Positions 25,809-34,731 of a stretch of 64,000 nucleotides of DNA are shown here, in pieces. This stretch comes from Herbaspirillum sp. ASV7 (GTDB lineage Bacteria; Pseudomonadota; Gammaproteobacteria; Burkholderiales; Burkholderiaceae_D). Where the stretch lies: the NCBI RefSeq assembly GCF_016429215.1, contig NZ_JAELUH010000005.1, positions 1 to 64,000 on the forward strand, read 5' to 3'. Made by a program: the position numbers and the translations under genes. Each line of letters begins with the position of its first letter. Position 1 is the first letter of the stretch. A model generated the notes under the pieces. That model saw nothing but the letters and a program-made list of their open reading frames with translations. It had not been told where the DNA came from and made no database searches.

Positions 25809-26888
25809 ATGGCGCGCACCGGCCTCTACAAGTCAGAAATCAAGATTGCCCGCGACTCGTTGCTGGCGCAGGGCAAGCATCCTTCCGTGGATGCCGTTCG
25901 CGTCGCGCTGGGCAATACCGGCTCCAAGAGCACGATTCACAAGTATCTGAAGGAACTGGAGCAGGAAGACGGTGGCGCCGATGTGAGCAAGCCCTCCATC
26001 AGCGATGCCTTGCAAGACCTGGTCGCGCGGCTGGCCGCCGGACTTCAACAGGAGGCCGATGCCCGGATCGAAGCAGCACAGGCCCGTCACGACAGCGCAA
26101 GCGCCCTCCAGCAAGCCGAGAAAGACACCCTGGAGCAGGCCAACCAGTTGCTGGCGAGCCAGTTGCAAGCCGTCCGCGCCGAATTGCTCGCGCAGACCAC
26201 GGCCCATGCGGCGCTGTCGACGCAACTACAAGAGCAATCCGCGCTGCGCCTGGCGCTGGAGACCCAACTGGCCTCCCTCAAGGAGCGCCTGGCCGAACAT
26301 GAGCAGCATCGTGCCTCTCTGGAAGAAAAGCACCAGCATGCCCGTGAAGCGCTGCAACACTACCGGGAGGCAGCCAAGGACCAGCGTGACCAGGACATCC
26401 GCCGGCACGAACAACAAGTCCAGACGCTGCAAGCGGAGATACGGCAGCTGCGCCAGGACCTGATCATCCGCAACGAAGACCTCACGCGCACCAACCAGGA
26501 AGCGGTACGCATGGTCATGGAGCTTTCGCATGCCCGCGAGGCGCTGGCGGACGAACAGGCCAGGGGCCGCGAGCGGGAGGATCAATTGGCCCGGTTGCGC
26601 CAGGTCGAGGCGCAGCAGCAACGGCTCGAACAGCAGCTGCTGGAACAGGCCTCAGCGAACGAACAGCTGGCCGCACATCAGCTTGTACTGGAAGGCAATT
26701 GCAGGCACATGGAAGAGCAACTGCATCAAAGCCAGCTAGCCCTGGCAGCAGCCGTGGCCAGAAGCGAAGCCCAGGAGGCCTTGGCCTCGCAGCTCAGGGA
26801 TTTCGTGCGTCACACCACGACCAGCCAGGAAGCCCCGACTGCCCAGGCCGGGGGACCGGCTGACACCCGCACAGGCTCCGATTCATGA
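25809..26888 (+). CDS. KfrA-like DNA-binding protein with long coiled coil
   Basis: 359 residues. Residues about 1-60 are a KfrA_N helix-turn-helix domain (LYKSEIKIARDSLLAQGKHP, VRVALGNTGSKSTIHKYLKE). Residues about 75-335 are a nearly continuous alpha-helical coiled coil rich in Ala, Gln, Glu, Leu and Arg. Plasmid KfrA proteins use this design to repress their own promoter and to form nucleoid-like bundles that help segregation. Here the gene is chromosomal by context and divergent from a tyrosine recombinase. Its function in this setting is not established. Confidence 0.85.
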   Translation: MARTGLYKSEIKIARDSLLAQGKHPSVDAVRVALGNTGSKSTIHKYLKELEQEDGGADVSKPSISDALQDLVARLAAGLQQEADARIEAAQARHDSASALQQAEKDTLEQANQLLASQLQAVRAELLAQTTAHAALSTQLQEQSALRLALETQLASLKERLAEHEQHRASLEEKHQHAREALQHYREAAKDQRDQDIRRHEQQVQTLQAEIRQLRQDLIIRNEDLTRTNQEAVRMVMELSHAREALADEQARGREREDQLARLRQVEAQQQRLEQQLLEQASANEQLAAHQLVLEGNCRHMEEQLHQSQLALAAAVARSEAQEALASQLRDFVRHTTTSQEAPTAQAGGPADTRTGSDS

Positions 26889-26971
26889 GATGCTGTCGCA
26901 CCCGGCGCGCCTGCGCCGGGACAGCGGCTGCGTTGACAGCCCGGAAACCCAACACCAAGGAGGAGACAAGA

Positions 26972-27592
26972 ATGAAGAAACCACTCGGCGCGGCTCTCGC
27001 GTCATTACTGCTCTCGGCATCACTGGTGCAGGCCGCCGACCGCCTGCCCACCATCCCTCCAGATCAATACACGCCCGAACAGAAGGAGGCCGCCGAGCAG
27101 TTCCTGGCGGCGCGCAAGGTCCCGGTGTTCGGCCCTTTCGAGCCGCTGATGCACAGCCCGCAAGTGATGAGCCAGGCGCGTGCGATGGGCGATTACCTGC
27201 GCTATAACTCCGCCATCGGCAACACCCTGAGCGAGCTGGTGATCCTCATTACCGCCCGGGAATGGACGCAGGATTACGAGTGGTACGTCCACTACCCCAT
27301 CGCCCTCAAGGCCGGCATCAAGCCCGAGATCGCCAGCGCCATTGCCGATGGCCGCCGTCCTGTGGGCATGAGCGAAGACGAGGAAATCGTCTATGACTAC
27401 TCCATCGAACTGCACCGCAACAAGCGGGTCTCGGACCGCAGCTTTGAACGCGCCGAAAAACGCTTCGGCAAGAAGGGGGTGGTGGACCTGGCCGGCATCA
27501 ATGCCTATTACACCCTGCTGGCCATGCAGATGAATGCCGCCCAGTATCAAGCCCCCAAGGACAGCAAGCGGCTGGTGCGCTTCCCCGAGTAG
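26972..27592 (+). CDS. exported carboxymuconolactone decarboxylase-like protein
   Basis: 206 residues. The signal peptide MKKPLGAALASLLLSASLVQ ends at an AxA-type site before ADRLPTIPP. The mature part is an AhpD/carboxymuconolactone decarboxylase fold: SAIGNTLSELVILITAREWT, EWYVHYPIALKAGIKPEI and VVDLAGINAYYTLLAMQMNA. The CxxC pair of peroxidase-type AhpD proteins is absent, so no thiol chemistry is expected. The ATG at 26972 is set by AAGGAGGAGA just upstream; the frame extends upstream without a signal peptide. Substrate unknown. Confidence 0.82.
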   Translation: MKKPLGAALASLLLSASLVQAADRLPTIPPDQYTPEQKEAAEQFLAARKVPVFGPFEPLMHSPQVMSQARAMGDYLRYNSAIGNTLSELVILITAREWTQDYEWYVHYPIALKAGIKPEIASAIADGRRPVGMSEDEEIVYDYSIELHRNKRVSDRSFERAEKRFGKKGVVDLAGINAYYTLLAMQMNAAQYQAPKDSKRLVRFPE

Positions 27593-27639
27593 CCCGGGAA
27601 ACCAGGCCCGTCGGCGCAGTACATGGGCATGCTGCGCGT

Positions 27640-27648
27640 CTGCGCCGA
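27640..27648. repeat. right arm of a 9-bp hairpin after the decarboxylase-like gene
   Basis: CTGCGCCGA at 27640-27648 pairs perfectly with TCGGCGCAG at 27611-27619. There is no following T-run, so a terminator role is uncertain. Confidence 0.3.
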
Positions 27649-27704
27649 TGGCACCTTGCTCCTGAACAGTACAAACCGGGTTACACGCAGCAACAGTTCA
27701 GCCG

Positions 27705-27727
27705 GGCAATATATGAAAAATATTGCC
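27705..27727. promoter_or_regulatory. inverted repeat upstream of a 68-residue gene
   Basis: GGCAATAT (27705-27712) and ATATTGCC (27720-27727) are perfectly complementary with a 7-base spacer, and a partial third copy GATATTGTC follows at once. It lies about 100 bp before the small gene at 27825 and looks like a dimeric regulator site. Confidence 0.45.
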
Positions 27728-27824
27728 GATATTGTCATTCCGATAATCGAATAAACTCTCAGCTCTGCGAGGGGGATCTATGAGGCGGTCCCGCTAACGT
27801 CAAAAGAAAATCTCCGAGGCCCCC

Positions 27825-28031
27825 ATGAGGAAGGCGTTGTTTCGCTATCGCGACGAACTGGTCAGGATCGAACTGAAATGTCCCATAGGACAGGGGTGGA
27901 CATGGGACCTCTACATCAACGGCGAACTCAGGTTCTGTGGCCAGGACGCACCCTTTGCCTTTGCCGAGGAAGCCATGGCAGCCGCCCGCCAATCCAGCCG
28001 CCACATGATCGACCTGCAGCACAGCTCCTGA
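27825..28031 (+). CDS. small conserved-looking protein, unknown
   Basis: 68 residues, soluble, beginning MRKALFRYRDELVRIELKCP and containing GQGWTWDLYINGELRFCG, a probable beta-meander with two cysteines, then a helix AFAEEAMAAARQSSRHMID. The codon pattern is that of its neighbours and a GAGG element precedes the ATG by about 6 bases. I do not recognise the family. It stands alone between the decarboxylase-like gene and the persulfide operon, with an inverted repeat at 27705-27727. Confidence 0.6.
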   Translation: MRKALFRYRDELVRIELKCPIGQGWTWDLYINGELRFCGQDAPFAFAEEAMAAARQSSRHMIDLQHSS

Positions 28032-28126
28032 GTCCACCCAAGCGGATTGCACAGCTATCTCCTTGCCCCGCCCTGCCCGCCCCCCTCCATTGAACAGTTG
28101 AAGACCTTGCCTTGCGCATTTGCGCC

Positions 28127-28153
28127 ATATATTATATATTTTTATATATTATA
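28127..28153. promoter_or_regulatory. AT-rich operator/promoter of the persulfide operon
   Basis: The decamer ATATATTATA occurs at 28127-28136 and again at 28144-28153 in an almost pure A/T tract just before the BigR-like gene. BigR repressors are known to bind an AT-rich symmetric box that overlaps the -10 region of their own operon, so this is the probable operator. Confidence 0.65.
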
Positions 28154-28166
28154 ATTTTGTAGTTCA

Positions 28167-28496
28167 ATGAATCTCATGAGCACGCCCATGGCCTCACCCC
28201 CGCCCGAACTGATGCGCCAGGCAGCCGGCCAGGCGGTGACGGCACTCAAGCTGCTGGCCAATGAAGATCGCCTGTTGCTGCTATGCCATCTGTCACAGCA
28301 GGAAGCCAGTGTCAGCGAACTCGAACAGGCCCTCGATATCCGCCAGCCGACCTTGTCGCAGCAACTCGGCGTCTTGCGCGGCGAAGGCGTGGTCAGCACC
28401 CGCCGCGAGGGCAAGCGCATCTACTACCGGGTTGCCGATGCCAGGCTGCTGGAGATGCTGGAGCTGATGTACCGTCTGTACTGTCCCAAGGAGTGA
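28167..28496 (+). CDS. bigR: BigR-like ArsR-family persulfide-sensing repressor
   Basis: 109 residues with an ArsR winged HTH ([52 protein letters not shown]). Cys40 (LLLCHL) and Cys106 (LYCPKE) are spaced 66 residues apart, the same spacing as the redox pair Cys42/Cys108 of BigR, which forms a disulfide or polysulfide link and releases DNA on sulfide stress. No metal-binding CVC motif is seen. It is first in an operon with two YeeE/YedE-type proteins and a persulfide-dioxygenase-like hydrolase. An alternative start lies at Met4 or Met8. Confidence 0.88.
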   Translation: MNLMSTPMASPPPELMRQAAGQAVTALKLLANEDRLLLLCHLSQQEASVSELEQALDIRQPTLSQQLGVLRGEGVVSTRREGKRIYYRVADARLLEMLELMYRLYCPKE

Positions 28497-28501
28497 ACCC
28501 C

Positions 28502-28936
28502 ATGCAGATCGACTGGAACAGCTTTACCCCCGTTGCCTCCTTGGCTGGCGGCGCCCTGATCGGACTGGCCGCTGCCCTGCTGGTGCTGCTCAATGGCCGC
28601 ATTGCCGGCATCAGCGGCATCGTGGCCGGCTTGCTTGATCCGCGCCCGCGCGAGACCGGCTGGCGGCTGATGTTCGTGCTGGGTCTGGTGCTGGCGCCGG
28701 CGCTGTATGCCGCTTGTACCGTACTGCCCCCCATCCGTATCGAGGCCAGCCATGCACAGATCGTCCTGGCAGGACTGGTCGTGGGCATTGGCACCCGCTA
28801 TGGCGCCGGCTGCACCAGCGGCCATGGCGTGTGCGGCTTGTCGCGTCTTTCGCCGCGCTCGGCCATTGCCACGGCCTGCTTCATGGCGACCGGCTTTGCC
28901 AGTGTCTATCTGCTGCGCCATGTCCTGGGCACCTGA
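28502..28936 (+). CDS. pmpA: YeeE/YedE-family transporter half, PmpA-like
   Basis: 144 residues with four or five membrane helices and the family signature [20 protein letters not shown], whose cysteines handle sulfur species in YeeE-type thiosulfate carriers. In BigR operons two such halves are encoded side by side and are thought to move sulfur compounds across the inner membrane. The ATG follows the repressor stop by 5 bases with AAGGAG inside that stop region. The next gene is the second half. Confidence 0.85.
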   Translation: MQIDWNSFTPVASLAGGALIGLAAALLVLLNGRIAGISGIVAGLLDPRPRETGWRLMFVLGLVLAPALYAACTVLPPIRIEASHAQIVLAGLVVGIGTRYGAGCTSGHGVCGLSRLSPRSAIATACFMATGFASVYLLRHVLGT

Positions 28937-28954
28937 ACTTCAAGGAGTACGAGC

Positions 28955-29377
28955 ATGAAAAACCCATTGAGCGCCTTGCTGGCCGGACTGGTATTCGGCC
29001 TGGGACTGATCGTCTCCGGCATGGCCAACCCGGCCAAGGTACTGGCTTTCCTCGACCTGGCTGGCCGCTGGGATCCGTCACTGGCGCTGGTGATGGCGGG
29101 AGCCATCGCGGTCGGGATGCCGGCATTCGCCTATGCACGGCGCATGCAACACAGCTTGCTGGGCCAGGCGATGCAGCTCCCCGCCAGCACGCGGATCGAC
29201 CGTCGCCTGGTACTGGGCAGCCTGCTCTTCGGCGTCGGCTGGGGCATCGCCGGCATCTGCCCCGGCCCGGCGCTGGTCCTGCTGGGCGCCGGACAGGTCC
29301 AGGGGCTGCTCTTCGTCGTGGCCATGCTGGCCGGCATGCTGCTGTTCAAGTGGCTGCAACGACCAGTGGTGCAATGA
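28955..29377 (+). CDS. pmpB: YeeE/YedE-family transporter half, PmpB-like (DUF6691)
   Basis: 140 residues, about four membrane helices. It begins MKNPLSALLAGLVFGLGLIV with SGMANPAKVLAFLDL, and has the second-half signature GWGIAGICPGPALVLLG with a conserved Cys. It complements the preceding PmpA-like half. CAAGGAG precedes the ATG, and the hydrolase gene follows after 49 bp. Confidence 0.85.
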   Translation: MKNPLSALLAGLVFGLGLIVSGMANPAKVLAFLDLAGRWDPSLALVMAGAIAVGMPAFAYARRMQHSLLGQAMQLPASTRIDRRLVLGSLLFGVGWGIAGICPGPALVLLGAGQVQGLLFVVAMLAGMLLFKWLQRPVVQ

Positions 29378-29426
29378 GCCTTGCGTAGCGTAAGCTCTTC
29401 ATTCTCTCCAAGCTTCAGGAATTGTC

Positions 29427-30302
29427 ATGGAAAAACTGCACATTGAAGGTCACTTCGATCCCGTCACCAGCACCGTCAGCTACATCGTGCTGGACCGCTC
29501 CAGCGGCGCCTGTGCGCTGCTCGACAGCGTACTGGACTATGACCCCAAGTCCGGCCGCACCACGACCCGCAGCGCCGATCGCCTGATCGAACGCGTCCAG
29601 GCCCTGGGCGCGCAGGTCCAATGGATCCTGGAGACCCATGCCCACGCCGATCATCTCTCGGCAGCGCCCTACCTGAAGCAGAAGCTGGGCGGTCGCATCG
29701 CCATCGGCGAGCACATCCGTCAGGTGCAGCATGTGTTCGGCCGCCTGTTCAATGCCGGTACCGAGTTCGCCCACGATGGCAGCCAGTTCGATCATCTCTT
29801 CCGCGACGGCGAGCACTTCCGCATCGGCCAGCTCGATGCCCGCGTCATGCATACGCCCGGTCACACGCCGGCCTGTGTCACCTATGTGGTGGAGCAAGGC
29901 GAGCAGATCGCGGCCTTCGTCGGCGACACGCTGTTCATGCCCGACTATGGCACCGCACGTTGCGACTTCCCCGGCGGGAATGCGCGCACGCTGTTCCAGT
30001 CCATCCACGCCGTGCTGGCGCTGCCAGCCCATGCGCAACTCTACATGTGCCACGACTACCAGCCCAACGGTCGGGCGTTGCGTTTCGTGACGACCGTGGC
30101 CGAGGAACGCGAGGCCAATATCCACGTACACCAGGGCATCAGCGAAGACGCCTTCGTGGCCATGCGCACTGCACGGGATGCCACCCTGGACATGCCGGTC
30201 CTGCTGCTGCCGTCGGTGCAGGTCAACATGCGCGCCGGAGAATTGCCGGCCGCCGAAGCCAATGGCGTGCGCTACCTGAAGATCCCCATCAACGCACTCT
30301 GA
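29427..30302 (+). CDS. blh: metallo-beta-lactamase-fold persulfide dioxygenase-like hydrolase (Blh)
   Basis: 291 residues of the MBL fold. The metal motif THAHADHLS is followed by later ligands in HTPGHTPACV, FVGDTLFMPD and MCHDYQPNG. The early YIVLDRSSGACALLDSVLDY and the overall pattern match the ETHE1/Blh group of Fe(II) persulfide dioxygenases, which oxidise glutathione persulfide to sulfite. With the BigR-like repressor and both YeeE/YedE halves it completes a sulfide-detoxification operon. No rhodanese domain is fused. Confidence 0.88.
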   Translation: MEKLHIEGHFDPVTSTVSYIVLDRSSGACALLDSVLDYDPKSGRTTTRSADRLIERVQALGAQVQWILETHAHADHLSAAPYLKQKLGGRIAIGEHIRQVQHVFGRLFNAGTEFAHDGSQFDHLFRDGEHFRIGQLDARVMHTPGHTPACVTYVVEQGEQIAAFVGDTLFMPDYGTARCDFPGGNARTLFQSIHAVLALPAHAQLYMCHDYQPNGRALRFVTTVAEEREANIHVHQGISEDAFVAMRTARDATLDMPVLLLPSVQVNMRAGELPAAEANGVRYLKIPINAL

Positions 30303-30423
30303 CGCGCGCTGACGCCAGGGGCGGCCTTAATACGAATCGTCCTTGTTTTCGCTAATTAAGATGGTGTTTCGGCGGGGCGCAAACTAGAATCGGCGCCATT
30401 CCAGATCCCGCCATTGCACTGCC

Positions 30424-31119
30424 ATGAGCAAATTCCATATCGAGCATCACAAGGTCGACGCCATCTCCTGGCTGCGCGCCGCCGTCCTGGGCGCCAACGA
30501 CGGCATCGTCTCCACCGCCAGCCTGCTGGTCGGGGTGGTGGCGGCCCATGCCAGCCACGACAACATCCTCCTCACCGGCATCGCCGGACTGGTGGCCGGG
30601 GCCATGTCGATGGCTACCGGCGAATACGTGTCGGTGCACTCCCAGGCCGACAGCGAACATGCCGCACTGAGCCAGGAAAAATACGAGCTGGCCAACGACC
30701 CCGTGGGCGAACATCGCGAACTGATGGGCATCTACATGCGTCGCGGCCTGAACCAGGAAACGGCGCATCTGGTCGCCACGCAATTGATGGCCCACGACGC
30801 ACTGGACGCCCATGCCCGCGACGAGCTGGGCATCTCCGAGATCACCGCCGCGCGCCCGGTGCAGGCCGCCCTGGTATCGGCGTTCAGCTTTGCCGTCGGT
30901 GCCGCCTTGCCGCTGGCCGTCGTACTGCTGGCGCCTGCCGGCGTGCTGCTGGAGGCCATCGTCATCGTCGCCCTCGCCTCGCTGGCGGTACTGGGCGCGG
31001 TGGCTGCCCGGACTGGCGGGGCCAATGTCTGGAAAGGTGCCATGCGGGTGAGCCTGTGGAGTTCGCTCGCCATGGCCAGTACGGCGGCCATTGGCTCGAT
31101 CTTCGGCGCGGTGGTCTAG
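30424..31119 (+). CDS. VIT1/CCC1-family iron/manganese transporter
   Basis: 231 residues with five predicted membrane helices. The family signature LRAAVLGANDGIVSTASLLV is followed by AGLVAGAMSMATGEYVSVHS, and a cytoplasmic Glu-rich metal-binding region (QADSEHAALSQEKYELA, NQETAHLVATQLMAHDALDA). VIT/CCC1 proteins move Fe2+ or Mn2+ out of the cytoplasm. It is monocistronic and converges with the DUF2306 gene. Confidence 0.9.
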   Translation: MSKFHIEHHKVDAISWLRAAVLGANDGIVSTASLLVGVVAAHASHDNILLTGIAGLVAGAMSMATGEYVSVHSQADSEHAALSQEKYELANDPVGEHRELMGIYMRRGLNQETAHLVATQLMAHDALDAHARDELGISEITAARPVQAALVSAFSFAVGAALPLAVVLLAPAGVLLEAIVIVALASLAVLGAVAARTGGANVWKGAMRVSLWSSLAMASTAAIGSIFGAVV

Positions 31120-31133
31120 CGCCGTCACAGGCA

Positions 31134-31547
31134 TCACAACCATCCCAGCCAATCGCCCCAGACCAGTTGTCCCAGATAGCGTTCTGGCAGCAAGGTCAAC
31201 GAACCTGTCAGCAGGCAAGCAAAGATGTACAGACGTTGCATGCTCCGCCGATGGGTGACGATGTCGGCCCGGGCCAGCGCCGCGAAGGCCCGATACAAAG
31301 CCAGCAAGGTGACCGGCACCAGCAGGTGGATCGGCGTGAATCCGGCAATGTTAGGCAAGCGTTCATCGCGGATGAACATGGCCGAGACCGCCGCGGCCAC
31401 GATACAGGTCGTCCAGGCATAGCCCAGCGCCCGGTGCCAGCGGGGACGGACGATGCGTCCCAGGCGGGCCCAGAGGGCGAACGGTCCCAGCACGACGGCG
31501 CTCAGCGCAGCAGCGAGATGGATGGCGATGACGGGCGTGAGATGCAT
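31134..31547 (-). CDS. DUF2306-family membrane protein
   Basis: 137 residues and four membrane helices. A conserved histidine at the start of the protein (LTPVIAIHLAAALSAVVLGP), RWHRALGYAWTTC, and HRRSMQRLYIFACLLTG are the DUF2306 pattern of paired histidines in helices. The function of the family is unknown; haem binding has been suggested by the histidine layout only. It lies downstream of the hybrid kinase on the same strand, 115 bp away. Confidence 0.75.
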   Translation of the reverse strand: MHLTPVIAIHLAAALSAVVLGPFALWARLGRIVRPRWHRALGYAWTTCIVAAAVSAMFIRDERLPNIAGFTPIHLLVPVTLLALYRAFAALARADIVTHRRSMQRLYIFACLLTGSLTLLPERYLGQLVWGDWLGWL

Positions 31548-31661
31548 GGGCAGCTTTCGGTTCTCTGGATCGAGTGCCGATTATTCCGCCTCGCCTGCTG
31601 CCGCCCCAGTGCCATGCGACGAAATAACGGTTTGGCGCCCTGAAACGTCGCTGCGCCGGAT

Positions 31662-33728
31662 TCAGGCCTGCATCTCGCCCTCATCCCCCACCAGCTCCCT
31701 GACCCTGCGCGCCAGCACCTCGGCGGCAAACGGCTTGGTCAGCACCTGCATGCCGCGTTCCAGGTGACCGTGGTTGAGCACGGCATTCTCCGCATAGCCG
31801 GTCACGAAGAGCACCGGCAAGTCCGGTCGCGGCGCGCGGATGGCATCGGCCAGCTGGCGGCCGTTCATGCCATTGGGCAGCCCCACATCGGTGAGGAGCA
31901 GGTCGATCTCCGGGCAGGCCGTCACCAGGCGCAGGGCCGAGGGACCGTCTTCGGCTTCCAGCACGTTGTAGCCCAGGTCTTCCAGCACTTCCACGGTGAC
32001 CATGCGCACCAGTGGCTCGTCATCCACTACCAGGATGGTCTTGCTGCCCGGCGCCGCCCCGGGCGGCAGTTCCTCGTGCAAGGCGGGATCGTCGTCGCCG
32101 CCCTCGCCGGTATGGCGCGGCAGGTAGATGCAGACGGTGGCGCCCTGGCCCAGCTCCGAATAGATACGCACCGCGCCACCTGACTGGCCGGCAAAACCAT
32201 AGACCATGGACAAGCCCAGGCCGGTCCCCTGCCCGGTGGGCTTGGTGGTGAAGAAGGGATCGAAGGCCCGCGCCACCACATCGGGCGTCATGCCGGTGCC
32301 GGTATCGCTCACGCACAGCGACACGTACTGGCCGGCAGCGACGCCGCGCTGGGCGGCGGCCAGGTCATCGAGCCAGCGGTTGGCCGTTTCGATGGTGAGC
32401 CTGCCGCCGTGGGGCATGGCATCGCGGGCGTTGATGCACAGGTTGAGCAAGGCGTTTTCGAGTTGGCCGACATCGACGAAGGTGTTCCACAAGCCGCCAG
32501 CGGCAATGGTTTCGACGGCAATCGATGGCCCCACGCTACGCCCGATCAGATCGTGCATGCCGGCCACGATGCGGTTCAGGTCGGCCGGGGTCGGATCCAG
32601 CGTCTGGCGGCGCGAAAAGGCCAGCAGTCGCTGCGTCAGGGCGGCGGCGCGCTTGACGGCAGACTGCGCACCGGTGAGGTGGCGCTCGATGTCGGCAATG
32701 CGGCCCTGGGCCAGGCGCACCTTCATCAGCTCCAGGCTGCCGCTGATGCCGGCCAGGATATTGTTGAAGTCGTGTGCCAGGCCGCCTGTCAACTGCCCCA
32801 CGGCCTCCATCTTCTGCGCCTGGCGCAGGGCTTCCTCGGCATTGAGCAAGGCGGCGGTGCGTTCGTCCACGCGCTGCTCCAGGGTTTCATTGAGGGTGCG
32901 CAAGGCCGCCAGGGCGCGGTCACGTTCGGCTTCGACGGCGCGACGACCTTCGATGTCGATCAGTACGCCAGGAAATTTCATCGGCCGGCCGTCCTGGCCC
33001 AGCTCGACCCGGCCATTGGCCTCCAGCCAGTAGTAGCGGCCATCGTGCCGGCGCGTACGGTACTGGTGGGCATAGGCACCACCCCGCGCCAGCGCCTCTT
33101 GCATGCGCGTAGCCAGGACGTCGCGGTCGTCCGGGTGTACCGACTGCATCAGTTCCTCCAGGCTCAGGCTGGCGAGGTCGCGTCCAGCCTCGATGCCAAA
33201 GGCCAGCGCAAAACCCTCGTCCACGTTGAAGCGGCCGGTGGGGATATCCCAGATCCAGGTACCGATGATGGCTCCGGCTTCCAGGGCCAGCTGTACCCGC
33301 TCGACGTTGTCACGCAGGGCGGCCTCGGTCTTCCTGCGGGCCGTCACGTCGCGAAACAGGACCGATACCTGGCGCATCTCCACCGGTCCCACGCGGGTGG
33401 CCGAGACCTCGATATGACGCCCGGCCGCCACGAACTCCTGCTCGAAGCGCACCGGCTGGCCCGTCTGCAGGACGCGTCCGTAGATGTCCAGCCAGACCTG
33501 GGCGTTGTCGGGCTCGATCTCGCGCAGGCGCTTGCCGACGATACCGGCAATGCCGGTATGACGCTGGTAGCCGGAGTTGGCCTCGATGTGGAGATAATCG
33601 CTCAAGGGGCCGTGCGGCCCGTCGATGAACTCGATGATGCAGAAACCATCGTCGATGGCCTCCAGCAAGGCCTGCCGGTAGGTGCTGCTCAATGATGAAT
33701 TCCGCTCTGCTGCCGCTTGGTGGTTCAA
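31662..33728 (-). CDS. PAS-PAS hybrid histidine kinase/response regulator
   Basis: 688 residues. Two PAS domains (about 20-130 and 150-275) precede a coiled coil, a HisKA/HWE-like dimerisation segment AVGQLTGGLAHDFNNILAGI with the phospho-acceptor His, and a HATPase_c domain (NALLNLCINARDAMP, VSLCVSDTGTGMTPD, GTGLGLSMVYGF). A C-terminal receiver follows (ILVVDDEPLVRMV, phospho-acceptor Asp in LLLTDVGLPNGMNG, Lys in VLTKPF). No membrane segment is present, so it is a cytoplasmic sensor. The start is TTG with GAGGGGGAAAAC in front. No separate response regulator adjoins it. Confidence 0.9.
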   Translation of the reverse strand: MNHQAAAERNSSLSSTYRQALLEAIDDGFCIIEFIDGPHGPLSDYLHIEANSGYQRHTGIAGIVGKRLREIEPDNAQVWLDIYGRVLQTGQPVRFEQEFVAAGRHIEVSATRVGPVEMRQVSVLFRDVTARRKTEAALRDNVERVQLALEAGAIIGTWIWDIPTGRFNVDEGFALAFGIEAGRDLASLSLEELMQSVHPDDRDVLATRMQEALARGGAYAHQYRTRRHDGRYYWLEANGRVELGQDGRPMKFPGVLIDIEGRRAVEAERDRALAALRTLNETLEQRVDERTAALLNAEEALRQAQKMEAVGQLTGGLAHDFNNILAGISGSLELMKVRLAQGRIADIERHLTGAQSAVKRAAALTQRLLAFSRRQTLDPTPADLNRIVAGMHDLIGRSVGPSIAVETIAAGGLWNTFVDVGQLENALLNLCINARDAMPHGGRLTIETANRWLDDLAAAQRGVAAGQYVSLCVSDTGTGMTPDVVARAFDPFFTTKPTGQGTGLGLSMVYGFAGQSGGAVRIYSELGQGATVCIYLPRHTGEGGDDDPALHEELPPGAAPGSKTILVVDDEPLVRMVTVEVLEDLGYNVLEAEDGPSALRLVTACPEIDLLLTDVGLPNGMNGRQLADAIRAPRPDLPVLFVTGYAENAVLNHGHLERGMQVLTKPFAAEVLARRVRELVGDEGEMQA

Positions 33729-33883
33729 GTTTTCCCCCTCTGCTGGTCCGGGATGCTGGTCGGATCATCGTCGCCCGCTGGCCAGCATCATGATAATGCA
33801 ATCCCTGCGCGCGCCCCGCATGACAGCGGCGCAGGCCGCACGTAGAATTCCTGCCTTGCGCCCGTCGCGCGTTTTTCCGTTCA

Positions 33884-34723
33884 ATGGTGGCTATGACATC
33901 AACCGACTTCCAAAGGCTCCCTTCCGGGCAAGAGATGACCGCCCGGCTTGATCACCTGGTCCTCAATACCCACTACGACATCGATGCCGCCGCAGCGCTG
34001 CTGCAGGCACTGGGCTTCACGCTCACGCCACGCGGCCACCATACGCTGGGCTCGGTCAATCACCTGGTGGTGTTCCCGGGCGGCTACCTGGAGCTGATCG
34101 GGCAACCGCGCCATGGCGACAAGGTGCGTCAGGAGATCCTCGATAGCCCCGTGGGGCTGGATGGTCTGGTCTATGCCGTCGACGATGTACCGGCCTGCCA
34201 CGACGCCTGGCAGGCGCTGGGCCTGCAGGTGCAGCCGGTGCAGCACTTCTCGCGGCCGGTGGAACTGGACGGCGCCACCATCGATGCGCGTTTTTCCACG
34301 GTCAGGCTGGTGCCCGGGCAGTTTTCGGCCGGCCGCGTCTATGCCTGCCGCCATTTCACGCCCGAGCTGGTCTGGCGTGATGCCTGGATGATGCATCCCA
34401 ACGGCGTGCAAGGCATCGCCAGCCTGCTGGTCACCGACGCCGATCCCGCTGCTACGGCCAGGCGCTATGCGCAACTGGGACATTGGGATGACGGCTTCCA
34501 GCTGGACTTCGCCTACCCTGGCGACCTGCCTGGCCGCTATGGCGCGCTGGCCGCCCACCTGCCCACACGCACATCCTGTTTCGCCGTGCTGCGCCTGCGC
34601 GGCGGCGACCGCAACATGATTGCCGCGCGCGCGCAACAACAGGATCTGCCCTGCCTGCATGAAACCGGGCGCCTGGTGCTGGCCTTGCCGGCCTTCCAGG
34701 CCTTGCTGGAGTTCATCGACTGA
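33884..34723 (+). CDS. glyoxalase-like domain protein
   Basis: 279 residues of the Glyoxalase_3 type within the vicinal-oxygen-chelate superfamily. Visible segments include LDHLVLNTHYDIDAAAALLQ, HHTLGSVNHLVVFPGGYLEL, and a second module from about HPNGVQGIASLLVTDADPAA. Family members include uncharacterised lactoylglutathione-lyase-like proteins; no reaction can be assigned. The start could also be the ATG at 33893 (preceded by GGTGGC) or 33935. It is divergent from the hybrid kinase and convergent with the AsmA gene. Confidence 0.78.
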   Translation: MVAMTSTDFQRLPSGQEMTARLDHLVLNTHYDIDAAAALLQALGFTLTPRGHHTLGSVNHLVVFPGGYLELIGQPRHGDKVRQEILDSPVGLDGLVYAVDDVPACHDAWQALGLQVQPVQHFSRPVELDGATIDARFSTVRLVPGQFSAGRVYACRHFTPELVWRDAWMMHPNGVQGIASLLVTDADPAATARRYAQLGHWDDGFQLDFAYPGDLPGRYGALAAHLPTRTSCFAVLRLRGGDRNMIAARAQQQDLPCLHETGRLVLALPAFQALLEFID

Positions 34724-34731
34724 CGCCCACT

